Origin: an uncultured Bacteroidales bacterium
GTDB taxonomy: Bacteria > Bacteroidota > Bacteroidia > Bacteroidales > P3
Assembly (NCBI GenBank): GCA_900318175.1
Contig: ONJQ01000019.1
Span: 1-64,000 of the forward strand
Length of the DNA stretch: 64,000 nucleotides
Direction of reading: 5' to 3'
This document shows positions 8,176-16,719 of the stretch, piece by piece. Within the stretch, counting starts at the first letter, position 1, and every line of letters starts with the position of its first letter. The notes under the pieces were generated by a model. That model was given only the letters and a program-made list of their open reading frames with translations, was not told where the DNA came from and did not search any database. The position numbers and the translations under genes are program-made.

Positions 8176-9204
8176 ATGAAGATTCGTGCATTTATTACGC
8201 ACAAGCAATCTGAACATTATGCAGACTGCCAAGACAGGTTTGCTGTTGGAAGTGACACAAATTCTGTTGCTGTCTCAGATGGTATGGGTTCAACATGGCA
8301 ACAGAAAATATGGGCAGAGCTGTTGGTTGAGCGATATATTAAAGGGAATGATGACTGGAAACCCTCTGTTGACACGATTAAGCCATTGTGCAAAGAATGG
8401 AGGTTAAGGGTTGAAGATTCTATTCAACAATTGAAAAATGAGAATGCCCCAATTAATATTATCAATAGGAATGAAAGGTGTCTAATCGAAGGGCGTTCTG
8501 CAGGTGCCACATTCGTCGGAATACGTTTTTCCAAAAGCCAATGGAATGGTATTGTATTGGGTGACTCGTGCCTGATTGAATGGGATGGTGCAAGTGCCAC
8601 ATTCTACACTTCTCAATCGACAGATACTTTTGACAATTATCCCGATTACTTTGATAGTGATGAAACCAAATCAGGGAAGGGCATACCTATGCCAATTCAA
8701 GGAGAATTGACCGAAAAGAAATTATTGTTGCTTGTCTCTGACCCTTTTTCCAATTTCTTGTTGCAGAAAAGCAAAGTAGGAACTATAAAGGAATATATTA
8801 GTAATATTTTGGCAGTTGAGACACACGACAATTTTGAGACACTCGTCATGGATTGGAGAAGCGAAGGAATGCCTAATGATGATTCTACGATTATCATTAT
8901 CGAATACGACAAAGAAGAAGATTTTAACATCATTCAAGAAGATAGCATTACGGAGTTAATCAACAAAGAAAGGGAAGCTTCAATAGCCGAAAATATACAA
9001 GAAGAAGCAATAGATATAAATCCATACCATGATGATACTGCAACGAATTGGAATAATGACAGGAATCAAACAATAAGAGATTTATTTCTTAGTGTGTTGA
9101 CTCGCAAGGATAGAAAAAACAGAGGACTTAAAAATAGAATCGAGAGAATAGTTGACGAAGGCATTGACAAATTGTTAGAGTATTATTCTATCACAAAAAA
9201 GTAG
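8176..9204 (+). CDS. PP2C-family protein phosphatase-like protein
   Basis: The 342-residue protein has PP2C features in order: CQDRFAV near residue 20, the metal-binding VSDGMGS around residue 35, a strand rich in hydrophobics with VLGDSCL, and NDDSTIIIIEYD near residue 240 with the late metal-binding aspartate. The usual DG of the 'SDG' motif in the second half is SDP (LLLLVSDPF), a deviation that may alter one metal ligand neighbourhood. The last 90 residues are a charged helical tail outside the phosphatase fold. ATG at 8176 is preferred over an upstream TTG. It would remove phosphate from Ser/Thr placed by the downstream kinase-like proteins; substrate unknown. Confidence 0.85.
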   Translation: MKIRAFITHKQSEHYADCQDRFAVGSDTNSVAVSDGMGSTWQQKIWAELLVERYIKGNDDWKPSVDTIKPLCKEWRLRVEDSIQQLKNENAPINIINRNERCLIEGRSAGATFVGIRFSKSQWNGIVLGDSCLIEWDGASATFYTSQSTDTFDNYPDYFDSDETKSGKGIPMPIQGELTEKKLLLLVSDPFSNFLLQKSKVGTIKEYISNILAVETHDNFETLVMDWRSEGMPNDDSTIIIIEYDKEEDFNIIQEDSITELINKEREASIAENIQEEAIDINPYHDDTATNWNNDRNQTIRDLFLSVLTRKDRKNRGLKNRIERIVDEGIDKLLEYYSITKK

Positions 9205-9209
9205 CAGAA

Positions 9210-10205
9210 ATGTCACTTCCCACAATTCCAGAATATAGTTCCTGTATCAATAACCCTATGTTGATACGTCCGGTTGTACTTAATGGCGGACACCCATTGA
9301 CTAAGGGTACGCGCATAATGAAATATTCTGGAGGGTTTTGTGTCGTTTTTCCCTTTCAAACTGAGACGAGGAAATACGCTGTGCGTTGTTGGCATGCAGA
9401 ATTGCCCGATGCCAAGACCCGTTGCAAACACATCTCTCAAGCATTGCGAAAAACCAAACTGCCATATTTCGCAGGTTTTGAATATTATGAAGATGGAATT
9501 GTTACGCCTCAAGGGATTCAACCCTTGGTCGTAATGGATTGGATCGAGGCAATGCCGTTGAAGAAATACCTTGCTGAACATATTTATGAGCCGGAAACAC
9601 TAAACCAACTGGCATCTAACTTTATGGAAATGGTAAAGGCGTTGCATGGAAACCATTTCTCCCATGGTGACTTACAGCATGGAAACATTATGGTGAAACC
9701 TGACAAATCTCTTATGCTGGTGGATTATGATTCTATGTATGTGCCCGAATTGGAAGGTATGAAGGATGAAGTCAAAGGGTTGGTGGGATACCAGCACTTC
9801 TCACGGTGGACGAATGAGTATCTAACAGAAAAAGCAGACTATTTTTCTGAATTAGTTATTTACACTAGTTTAAGAGCGCTGGCTAAAAAGCCAAAACTAT
9901 GGTATGATTTGAAAATGGAGGATACTGAAACCCTTTTGTTTTCAGGAGATGATTTAAGAATGGGAAACTCAGCACCCATATTCAAAGTATTAAAAAAAGA
10001 TTCTGACTTGTTGCCTTTGGCCGACAATCTATGCAAATTTATCTCTACGCCGGGTTTGGATAATCTTGTTCCATTAGAAGAGGCGACACTCTCAATACGT
10101 GATAAAATAGCTGAAAAATGGAAAATCGGCAACGGCTACAAACCTGTTAATAAAAAGGGTAAAATTGTAGACCCATCTGAAATATCAAAAAAATGGATAC
10201 AATGA
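9210..10205 (+). CDS. Ser/Thr protein kinase-like protein (first of two)
   Basis: The 331-residue protein has a eukaryotic-like kinase fold. A glycine-containing loop (KYSGGFCVVFPF) is followed by YAVRCWH, where Arg stands at the place of the usual ATP-binding Lys. The hinge reads VVMDWIEAMPLKKYL. The catalytic loop is H152-G-D154-LQHGN and the DFG equivalent is VDYDSM. Catalytic Asp, Asn and the metal Asp are thus present while the VAIK lysine is unclear. It begins 5 bases after the phosphatase and precedes a paralogue with the same motifs. No transmembrane segment is seen. It is either an active atypical kinase or a degenerate regulatory partner. Confidence 0.85.
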   Translation: MSLPTIPEYSSCINNPMLIRPVVLNGGHPLTKGTRIMKYSGGFCVVFPFQTETRKYAVRCWHAELPDAKTRCKHISQALRKTKLPYFAGFEYYEDGIVTPQGIQPLVVMDWIEAMPLKKYLAEHIYEPETLNQLASNFMEMVKALHGNHFSHGDLQHGNIMVKPDKSLMLVDYDSMYVPELEGMKDEVKGLVGYQHFSRWTNEYLTEKADYFSELVIYTSLRALAKKPKLWYDLKMEDTETLLFSGDDLRMGNSAPIFKVLKKDSDLLPLADNLCKFISTPGLDNLVPLEEATLSIRDKIAEKWKIGNGYKPVNKKGKIVDPSEISKKWIQ

Positions 10206-10218
10206 TAATACAACAAAG

Positions 10219-11889
10219 ATGACCACAATACCTGACATTCGGACATCTATAGAGAATAAAAACAGTCTTGTTATAGACAAACATGCTCAACAAGGAACCT
10301 TCCTTCGGGATGCTAGAGGAAGACTGCTTGCTTATGCGGGTGGTTTTTCTGTTGTTTTTCCGTATTGTACAAATAATGGAGAAAAGTGGGCGTTCCGTTG
10401 CTGGCATGCGGATGTGAGTAATACGCAAAGGAGGTATGAAATCATATCCGAATCTATTCGGAATTCGGGATTACCTTTCCTTACAGATTTTATGTACGAA
10501 CAGGAGGGTATTCTCATTGACGGAACAATATACCCGACAATAAGAATGAAATGGGTTGAAGGCCTACCCATCAAAGAGTATATTTGTAACAATAGAACAT
10601 CAAGAGGCATTCTCAATAATTTGGCCGATGATTTTATGAGTATGACACGGGAAATGCATTTAAAGTCACTTTCCCATGGAGACCTTCAGCATGGAAACAT
10701 CCTAGTCGATTCCAATAAGGCAATTCATCTTATTGATTACGATTCCTACTACTGTCCTGACTTGAAAGGTGAGCCTGATAATGTGACAGGAATACCCGAC
10801 TATCAACACCCTTCAAGGATAATTAATGAAGTCGTTTCGGAGAAATTAGATTATTTTTCAGAGCTTATTATTTACTTGAGCATTAGAGCTATAGCGGAGC
10901 AGCCATCTTTGATTGACAAATATAAGATAAAAGACTCTGACAGACTGCTCTTCTCAAAAGAGGATTATTTAGATTTAGAACATTCAGAGATCTATAATGA
11001 CATACACGCTTTGGGCGGTGATTTTAGAGAGATGTTAGATGTCCTGAAAGAATACTTGAGTTATCAAGACATTGATTCTCTGAAACCTTTTGAGACATTA
11101 ATGATGGAGAGAAAAGTCATTTTCTCAGTATCATCGCCGAAGGCAGTTCGAAACACTCAGGAAGTAAAGTTGTCATGGTCGGTACCTTTCAATGCTTCTG
11201 TGTGTGTATCACGTGTTGGTGACAAAAAAAAGCTTAGTTGTGAGAAGTATGGGAAACTCAACTTCACATTGGGCAAAACAGAAACATTTAAGATTGAAAT
11301 ACATCCTAAAACAGGACCGAGCCTAGTGAAGCTGGCCAAAGTTGATGTATTTGATAAATGCACAATATCTTTTTCATCCGACAAACTATACGTATTTCCA
11401 AGAATACCGATAATACTGTCTTGGATAGTTACAGATGCTAAGAAAGTTTGGTTAGATGGAGAGGATGTTCCTTCAATTGGACAGAAAATTGTAGAACAGA
11501 CAAAAAACACCACTTACGTTATTACAGCCGAAGACGAGTTTGGAAAGGAGGAAAGAAAACTTGAAATAGGGATGTTACCTATTCCACAGGTCAAATCAAT
11601 TCTTGTTCCCATACCTGAAGTAACCAATAATCTATCAGTTTCAATATGCCAACCTAAGTATAATATCGGTGTGGAATTCCCAAATATTGATATTGGTATG
11701 ATTACGGCAGAAACACCCAGAATAAAAACTTTTACAGAGATGGGTCTGGCAGCCGAAATCCACCTTCCAAAAGCAAACGGCAAATTGTCAGTAGCTATTG
11801 AACGAATAAACATAATAAAAAAGAACATAGAAAAATGGACAAAAAACAGCAAGAGAGTAACGAAACTATCAAATGGGGCGGACTTCTGA
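10219..11889 (+). CDS. Ser/Thr protein kinase-like protein with long C-terminal extension
   Basis: The 556-residue protein repeats the kinase plan of its upstream neighbour over residues 1-290: GGFSVVFPY, WAFRCWHAD (again Arg in place of VAIK Lys), catalytic loop H153-G-D155-LQHGN, and IDYDSYYCPDL as DFG equivalent. The C-terminal half (about 295-556) is absent from the first kinase. It has beta-rich, Ig-like segments with VKLSWSVPFNASVCVS and PIILSWIVTDAKKVWLDG, each resembling the 'other units' seen in bacterial sensory proteins, followed by a proline- and isoleucine-rich tail. The pair probably arose by tandem duplication followed by gain or loss of this extension. Its 3' end overlaps the DUF4407 gene by 55 bases. 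Confidence 0.85.
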   Translation: MTTIPDIRTSIENKNSLVIDKHAQQGTFLRDARGRLLAYAGGFSVVFPYCTNNGEKWAFRCWHADVSNTQRRYEIISESIRNSGLPFLTDFMYEQEGILIDGTIYPTIRMKWVEGLPIKEYICNNRTSRGILNNLADDFMSMTREMHLKSLSHGDLQHGNILVDSNKAIHLIDYDSYYCPDLKGEPDNVTGIPDYQHPSRIINEVVSEKLDYFSELIIYLSIRAIAEQPSLIDKYKIKDSDRLLFSKEDYLDLEHSEIYNDIHALGGDFREMLDVLKEYLSYQDIDSLKPFETLMMERKVIFSVSSPKAVRNTQEVKLSWSVPFNASVCVSRVGDKKKLSCEKYGKLNFTLGKTETFKIEIHPKTGPSLVKLAKVDVFDKCTISFSSDKLYVFPRIPIILSWIVTDAKKVWLDGEDVPSIGQKIVEQTKNTTYVITAEDEFGKEERKLEIGMLPIPQVKSILVPIPEVTNNLSVSICQPKYNIGVEFPNIDIGMITAETPRIKTFTEMGLAAEIHLPKANGKLSVAIERINIIKKNIEKWTKNSKRVTKLSNGADF

Positions 11890-13214
11890 ATGAGTTTTTA
11901 TGGATATGCTCAGGAGTAAATAGAAAGATACTGCGTCAATGCCCTACTGATTATGCTAAATACGCTGGTATAGGTGGAACTATATTATTTACAGCACTTA
12001 TGGCCATGCTATCTGGTGGCTATGCTATGTTTACTGTCTTTAAAAACCCTACAACGTCCATTGTGCTAGGTGTTTTTTGGGGATTGCTTATTTTCAATTT
12101 AGACCGCTTTATTGTAAACACAATGTATTCGGATGGTTTAGTCACTATTAGTTGGAGGGAATTCTATTCTGGACTACCTCGTATTATAATGGCTATCTTT
12201 CTTGGAATAGTCATTTCAACCCCGTTGGAGCTAAAAATATATGAAGATGGCATTGACAATGAAATTGAGGCAATGAAGCGAGAAGAATTGTCAACAAGAT
12301 CTGCGCGGTTAGATGCGGAAATCGCAAAACTTGAAAATCGGCGAGAGGACATAGAGAACAATGATAATGTTTCCGCTGGTGTTGGTGGTTTCATTGCGAA
12401 AAATAGTGAACTAGGACAAAAGTTAACTCATCTTCAAGGACAGCAAAAGAGTTTAAATGACAAAATCAAGAATAAAGAAAGAGAATTAGAACGTTATTCT
12501 GATACAGAAACACCTAAAGAATACCAAAAATGTTCAAATGAAATCAGAACTCTGCGAAACCAACGCAATAAGATAACACATGATATTAAAAGCGTACAGT
12601 ATAATTTGTCACTGAACAGTGACGAGTATTCTGGTGCATTGCGCGAAGCAGATAAACAAAAACAAACAGAAATAACTTCGATTAATGAGCGAATGGCTGA
12701 ATTGCAGAAGTTGAGAGACAGCCAGAATGCCGAAGATGTAGTGAAATTGGACGAAGAGCTCACAGGTTTCCAAGGGAGAATGAGAGCATTTAACAGAATG
12801 AAAGCAAGTGAGCCCTCCACTCGGATAGCCGCGCTCTTCATAGCTTTGCTATTCATTATTATTGAAACTGCTCCAACGTTCTTCAAAATGATGATTGCAT
12901 CTGGGCCATATGATGATGTCCTTAGGGCTGAAATGCACAATGTCCGTGTATTGTCTGACAAAAGGATTTCTGACGTGAATGATGAAGTCAATACAATGAT
13001 ACAGATTTCGTCGTCGAAGAACAAAGAACGTCTTCAGGCCGAAGTGACGGCTAACAGGGAGTTGATGGATAGAATAGCTAAAGCACAAGCTGAAATATTA
13101 GAAACAGCCATCGAGAAATGGAGGGCAGAAGAAATGGAGAAAGTAAATCAAGACCCTTCTAAATACATTGTTTCTAATTCGAATAAAGATGAAAATGCCC
13201 AAGCCAAGGGTTAG
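11835..13214 (+). CDS. DUF4407 membrane protein
   Basis: The 459-residue protein has the DUF4407 signature near its N-terminus (FLWICSGVNRKILRQCPTDY). Four membrane helices are visible: about residues 47-70, 76-96, 115-134, and 332-352 (IAALFIALLFIIIETAP). Between helices three and four lies a charged coiled coil of about 190 residues (residues 140-320). The C-terminal 100 residues are again helical and charged. The family is common in Bacteroidota and has no established function. Its gene overlaps the kinase with the Ig-like tail by 55 bases, so the membrane protein is likely made with that kinase and may be its receptor, anchor or effector. It ends the five-gene operon. Confidence 0.88.
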   Translation: MDKKQQESNETIKWGGLLNEFLWICSGVNRKILRQCPTDYAKYAGIGGTILFTALMAMLSGGYAMFTVFKNPTTSIVLGVFWGLLIFNLDRFIVNTMYSDGLVTISWREFYSGLPRIIMAIFLGIVISTPLELKIYEDGIDNEIEAMKREELSTRSARLDAEIAKLENRREDIENNDNVSAGVGGFIAKNSELGQKLTHLQGQQKSLNDKIKNKERELERYSDTETPKEYQKCSNEIRTLRNQRNKITHDIKSVQYNLSLNSDEYSGALREADKQKQTEITSINERMAELQKLRDSQNAEDVVKLDEELTGFQGRMRAFNRMKASEPSTRIAALFIALLFIIIETAPTFFKMMIASGPYDDVLRAEMHNVRVLSDKRISDVNDEVNTMIQISSSKNKERLQAEVTANRELMDRIAKAQAEILETAIEKWRAEEMEKVNQDPSKYIVSNSNKDENAQAKG

Positions 13215-13343
13215 GGTTACTTCATTGGAAAAGGTATTCTGTTGCGTTTTGACTTCCTCGCCACAGAATCATATCCGATTCGGATCGTCAGCCAGTCCGC
13301 AGGGTGGTGGTTTGGTGATTATTTGATGAACTATTTGCCCCTT

Positions 13344-13470
13344 AAGTCCCCGACGGGGACGGTAGACCACAGGCAGGGGTGTAAACCCCTGCACATTGAT
13401 AATGATTAAACGGAACCCCGAAGGGGTGACACACTATGCATTGTTGGCGTTCTGTCGCCCCTTCGGGGTT
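13344..13470 (+). repeat. interspersed repeat, copy 1
   Basis: This approximately 125-base unit begins AGTCCCCGACGGGGACGG, continues through AGGCAGGGGTGTAAACCCCT and CGGAACCCCGAAGGGGTGAC, and ends near GCCCCTTCGGGGTTC. Each of these stretches can form a small GC-rich hairpin. A second copy lies at 15288-15407 in the same orientation, so the pair brackets the decayed ATPase gene. The rest of 13215-13851 holds only the tandem repeat below, several TGTAAACC motifs, and the promoter at 13821. Confidence 0.85.
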
Positions 13471-13607
13471 CTATTTATAGGAGCATGGTCATAAAGACAG
13501 GAACATAAAGTAAATCCTGCTCAGTGTAAATGTAAACCCAAACAGGCGAAAGAACCGAAAAGTGTAAACCGATACCGTGATGGTGTAAGCCGGATTAGGG
13601 ATATGGC

Positions 13608-13671
13608 CTAAATATTGTAAACCAATTCAGTTTAACCGTCTAAATATTGTAAACCAATTCAGTTTAACCGT
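13608..13671 (+). repeat. two perfect 32-bp tandem repeats
   Basis: Two back-to-back identical 32-base units (13608-13639 and 13640-13671), each containing AATATTGTAAACCAATTCAG and ending TTTAACCGT. A degenerate third partial unit follows (CTGTCAACCAATTC). Two units are too few and lack spacers, so this is not a CRISPR array. The role is unknown. Confidence 0.9.
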
Positions 13672-13820
13672 CCCAAATCTGTCAACCAATTCTAGGGAAA
13701 GTCAGGAAAAGTCAGGTTTGCAATTATGAAAAGTGGACACATGTTCATAAAAATGGAATAGTTGAACGTATTTTCGTTCATTTTTTTGTAGATAATACGT
13801 GATTATTCGTTCATTTTTTG

Positions 13821-13828
13821 TATATTTG
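13821..13828 (+). promoter_or_regulatory. -7 promoter box of the ATPase pseudogene
   Basis: TATATTTG matches TAnnTTTG and lies 23 bases before ATG 13852. A TTCGTTCATTTTTTG direct repeat (about 13771-13786 and 13806-13820) precedes it and could supply the upstream element or a regulator site. Confidence 0.65.
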
Positions 13829-13851
13829 CATTGTGAAAAAGTACAAGAAAT

Positions 13852-15077
13852 ATGTATAGAAATATTGTGAATCAATTGATTGAGTGGAAAAAATCAGAAG
13901 AGAGGAAGCCGCTTATTGTGCTTGGGGCTCGACAGGTCGGCAAAACATATAGTCTGCTTGACTTCGGGAAACAGAACTATAAGCATGTCGCATATATCAA
14001 CTGTGATGAGAACGAGCAGGCAAAGAATCTCTTTGTGCAGGACTACAACATGGAGAGGGTTCTTTTTGCCATTGCTGCCATTGCGGGTGTGCCAGTTGTG
14101 CCGGGTGATCCCCTGAATATCATGTATGTGTTGCTGGCTCGTTGCTTGGCATCACGCTGCGGCACGGTGAGTCATTTCCTGTTGGGAAGGTCGATATGAT
14201 AAGGATGTTTCCAATGTCGTTCACGGAATTTCTCATTGCACGAGGGAGGAATTTGATGGCAGAGCAATTGCAGAAAAAAAACTGGTACATGTTGACAGGT
14301 CTGCACCTGACACTCGTTCAAATGCTACGTGAGTACTATTTGGTCGGAGGAATGCCGGAAGTTGTAAAGACATTTTTGAAAACAAATGACCCAAATTCGG
14401 TAAGAAAAGTCCAAAATAAGATTCTGATTGCGTACCGTAATGACATTGCCAAACATACTACAGATGAAGAGTCGAAACGTATAGGAATAGTGTGGCGTTC
14501 TATGCCGTCACAGTTGTCAAAGGAAAACAAGAAGTTTATCTATGGAGTTGCCAAGAAAGGTGGCCGGGCAAAGGAGTTTGAGGTGGCAATACAATGGCTC
14601 ATAGATGCGGGGCTCGTTATTAGAGTGGGTCGAGCGAGCAGTCCAACGATGCCATTGAAGGTGTATGAGGATCTATCAGCCTTCAAACTATATCTACTGG
14701 ATGTAGGCCTGCTCGGAGCAATGGCAGAAGTTGACCCGGCCACCCTGATTCTTCCTAACGATATGAAAGAAGGTAAGGGCATGTTCACAGAAAATTATGT
14801 CTGTACTCATTTGGCAGCGAGTATTGAGCATTCCATTTTTTATTATAGCAAGGATAATAGTCCAATGGAGATTGATTTCATGATACAGCATGGAACTAAT
14901 ATAGTTCCTATCGAAGTAAAGGCAGAAGAAAATCTAAAATCAAAATCGTTGAGTGTGTTCCTCCAACAACATGAGAATATGCACGGTGTCCGCTTCTCGA
15001 TGAGTCCGTACCGAGAGCAGGAGAGAATGACTAATGTACCCCTTTATGGGGCAGGAGTGTACTTTGCAAACGACTAA
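13852..15077 (+). pseudogene. AAA ATPase with DUF4143 domain, internally deleted
   Basis: Two adjoining frames encode the halves of one protein. The first (from ATG 13852) has the Walker A motif GARQVGKTYSLLDFG and runs to PVVPGD. The second, shifted in frame, resumes at PEYHVCVAGSLLGITLRHGE and continues to 15077 with the DUF4143 and C-terminal PD-(D/E)XK-like region (MEIDFMIQ...VPIEVKAEE). In intact members about 25-30 residues carrying Walker B (FDEIQE) lie between these points. The junction is near 14109, so the break is a small deletion that also changes frame, not a sequencing slip of one base. The product cannot hydrolyse ATP normally. Repeats at 13344 and 15288 flank it. Confidence 0.88.
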
Positions 15078-15204
15078 CGGGGGTGGAGGTGCTGGTGTTG
15101 TTGTGTCGGGGAGTTCGGTTGTTCCTATCCAGACATGGTGACGGAGGACTATTTTGGTTCAATATTGAAATCCACAAATATTTATTGCTACATCCGTGGA
15201 ATGA

Positions 15205-15243
15205 AATCCACAAAAGTTTAAACTTTTGTGGATTCTGTTTTTT
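15205..15243 (+). terminator. intrinsic terminator with perfect 30-base palindrome
   Basis: Positions 15205-15234 form a perfect palindrome with arms AATCCACAAAAGTTT and AAACTTTTGTGGATT, followed by CTGTTTTTT. It lies 128 bases after the pseudogene stop codon and can end its transcript. Apart from this and repeat copy 2, the gap 15078-15470 shows nothing. Confidence 0.7.
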
Positions 15244-15287
15244 GCGCATGTCAATAAAGATGAAGTGCTTATTAAAAAAGTCCCCGA

Positions 15288-15407
15288 CGGGGACGGCAGA
15301 CCACAGGCAGGGGTGTAAACCCCTGTACAAAATGGTTGTGATTAAACGGAACCCCGAAGGGGTGACATGCTATGCAAAGTTGGTAGTCTGTCGTCCTTTC
15401 GGGGCTT
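15288..15407 (+). repeat. interspersed repeat, copy 2
   Basis: This is the second copy of the 13344-13470 unit, sharing AGTCCCCGACGGGGACGG, AGGCAGGGGTGTAAACCCCT and CGGAACCCCGAAGGGGTGAC in the same order. It diverges in the AT-rich middle and in its last arm (CCTTTCGGGGCTTT). It lies just beyond the terminator palindrome. Confidence 0.85.
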
Positions 15408-15470
15408 TGTTTGTCGCTTTGGCGAACGGGGGTTGCACCCCCGCCTGTATAAGGGTATAGAGTTGGATAG

Positions 15471-16634
15471 TTATTGTCGGAGGAGGCTGTCCACGGGCCA
15501 GTTCTGATACCAGAGCTCGCAGGCGCCGGTGGGGTTCTCTTCGAGGAAGACCCCCACGCTGCCGTTTTTCAGCAGGGTCATGGAGGAGTAGACTGAGGGA
15601 CCATTGAAGAGCAGCACAGGGTCTTGCCAAGTGTTGCCTTCGTCGTAGCTGACGAAGATGCTCACGTCGCGACGTTCCATGGAGTTGGGTATGCTGTGCA
15701 GGAGAATGTTGCGGCTGTCGCCACGGTCGGTGGCAGCCAGACGGAGGATGTCGCCGTTGCAGGCGTTGGTCTTCATGCTCTCCCATCGTCCTTGGGTGCC
15801 CCAGGTCTTGCCGCCGTCGGAGGAGTGGTTGTAGCCACGTGCCCCGCTTTGGCGGACGCTGATAAGCACCCGGCCGTCGGTCAGTTCCATCAGTTTAGCT
15901 TCGTCCCCGCCGCTGTAGGCGCGGTCGGACACCTGCCACGTGTGGCCGTTGTCGTCGCTGTAGACCACAAAGTTGTCCAGTGTATTGCTGTTGCCCTTGC
16001 GGCACATGGCGGCGGCGAACATGATGCGGCCGGCATGCTCTCCGCGTGTCAGCCGGAGGCCGTTGCCCGAGCCAAAGAACGAAGCACGGTAGTTGCGGCA
16101 GACCGTATTGGTGGCCCGGCTTCCCCAAAGCTGTGCGGTGATGTTCTCGGGTGTAGACCATGTCTGCCCACCGTCGGTGCTGCGGCACACGTAGCTGCTG
16201 ATGGGATCGGACTCGGACGAGGCGAAAAGACCGTTCCCTCCCACAAACACACACACCACGTCGCCATTCTCACACACCACCAGAGCCGCGTCGCCGAAGC
16301 CGTGCTTGCGGCCCGTACCCTCGGCAATGGTGACGGGCTCGCTCCATGTGCGGCCGTTGTCGGTGCTGCGGCGCGAGACGATGTCGATGTCCTCGGGGAG
16401 GTCGGTCTCGTTGTATTTGCGGCGGTCGCAGGTGATGAGGAGGGTGCCGTCGGGCAGGCAGCAGATAGCCGGAATGCGCCAGTTGGTACTGCCGTAGTCC
16501 CCCGGACGGAACAGGCATTGCTCGTAATACGTTATCGGCTCCACCACGGGCGGGTCGTCAGGGGTGGAGGGCGTCGGCTTATTGCATCCCCATGCAATAA
16601 GCGGGAGGAAAAGCAACAACAGGGATTTCTTCAT
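15471..16634 (-). CDS. exo-alpha-sialidase lipoprotein
   Basis: The 387-residue protein is a glycoside hydrolase family 33-type neuraminidase. It has an N-terminal lipoprotein-like signal (LLLFLPLIAWGC, Cys 17), the substrate-binding Arg in NWRIP (FRIP box, around residues 51-55) and five Asp boxes of the S-x-D-x-G-x-x-W form: STDNGRTW, STDGGQTW, SDDNGHTW, SSDGGKTW and SYDEGNTW. It would release terminal sialic acids from host glycans at the cell surface. Length is short compared with sialidases carrying extra carbohydrate-binding modules. No sialic acid transport or catabolism genes are adjacent, so the rest of the pathway must lie elsewhere if present. It is separated from panC by 85 bases. 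Confidence 0.92.
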   Translation of the reverse strand: MKKSLLLLFLPLIAWGCNKPTPSTPDDPPVVEPITYYEQCLFRPGDYGSTNWRIPAICCLPDGTLLITCDRRKYNETDLPEDIDIVSRRSTDNGRTWSEPVTIAEGTGRKHGFGDAALVVCENGDVVCVFVGGNGLFASSESDPISSYVCRSTDGGQTWSTPENITAQLWGSRATNTVCRNYRASFFGSGNGLRLTRGEHAGRIMFAAAMCRKGNSNTLDNFVVYSDDNGHTWQVSDRAYSGGDEAKLMELTDGRVLISVRQSGARGYNHSSDGGKTWGTQGRWESMKTNACNGDILRLAATDRGDSRNILLHSIPNSMERRDVSIFVSYDEGNTWQDPVLLFNGPSVYSSMTLLKNGSVGVFLEENPTGACELWYQNWPVDSLLRQ

Positions 16635-16719
16635 GACTTGAAAATGATTGTGTATATTTAACTTGTCAATATGCCAGTCCGATTCAAGAATTAACGCATT
16701 AACGAATTCCAGAGTTCAT

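Noticed and set aside
13608..13671. CRISPR array
   Set aside because: The two 32-bp units are directly adjacent without spacers and no cas genes are present.
15624..16661. 345-codon plus-strand frame over the sialidase
   Set aside because: Antisense to a gene with five clear Asp boxes; alanine/valine-rich artefact.
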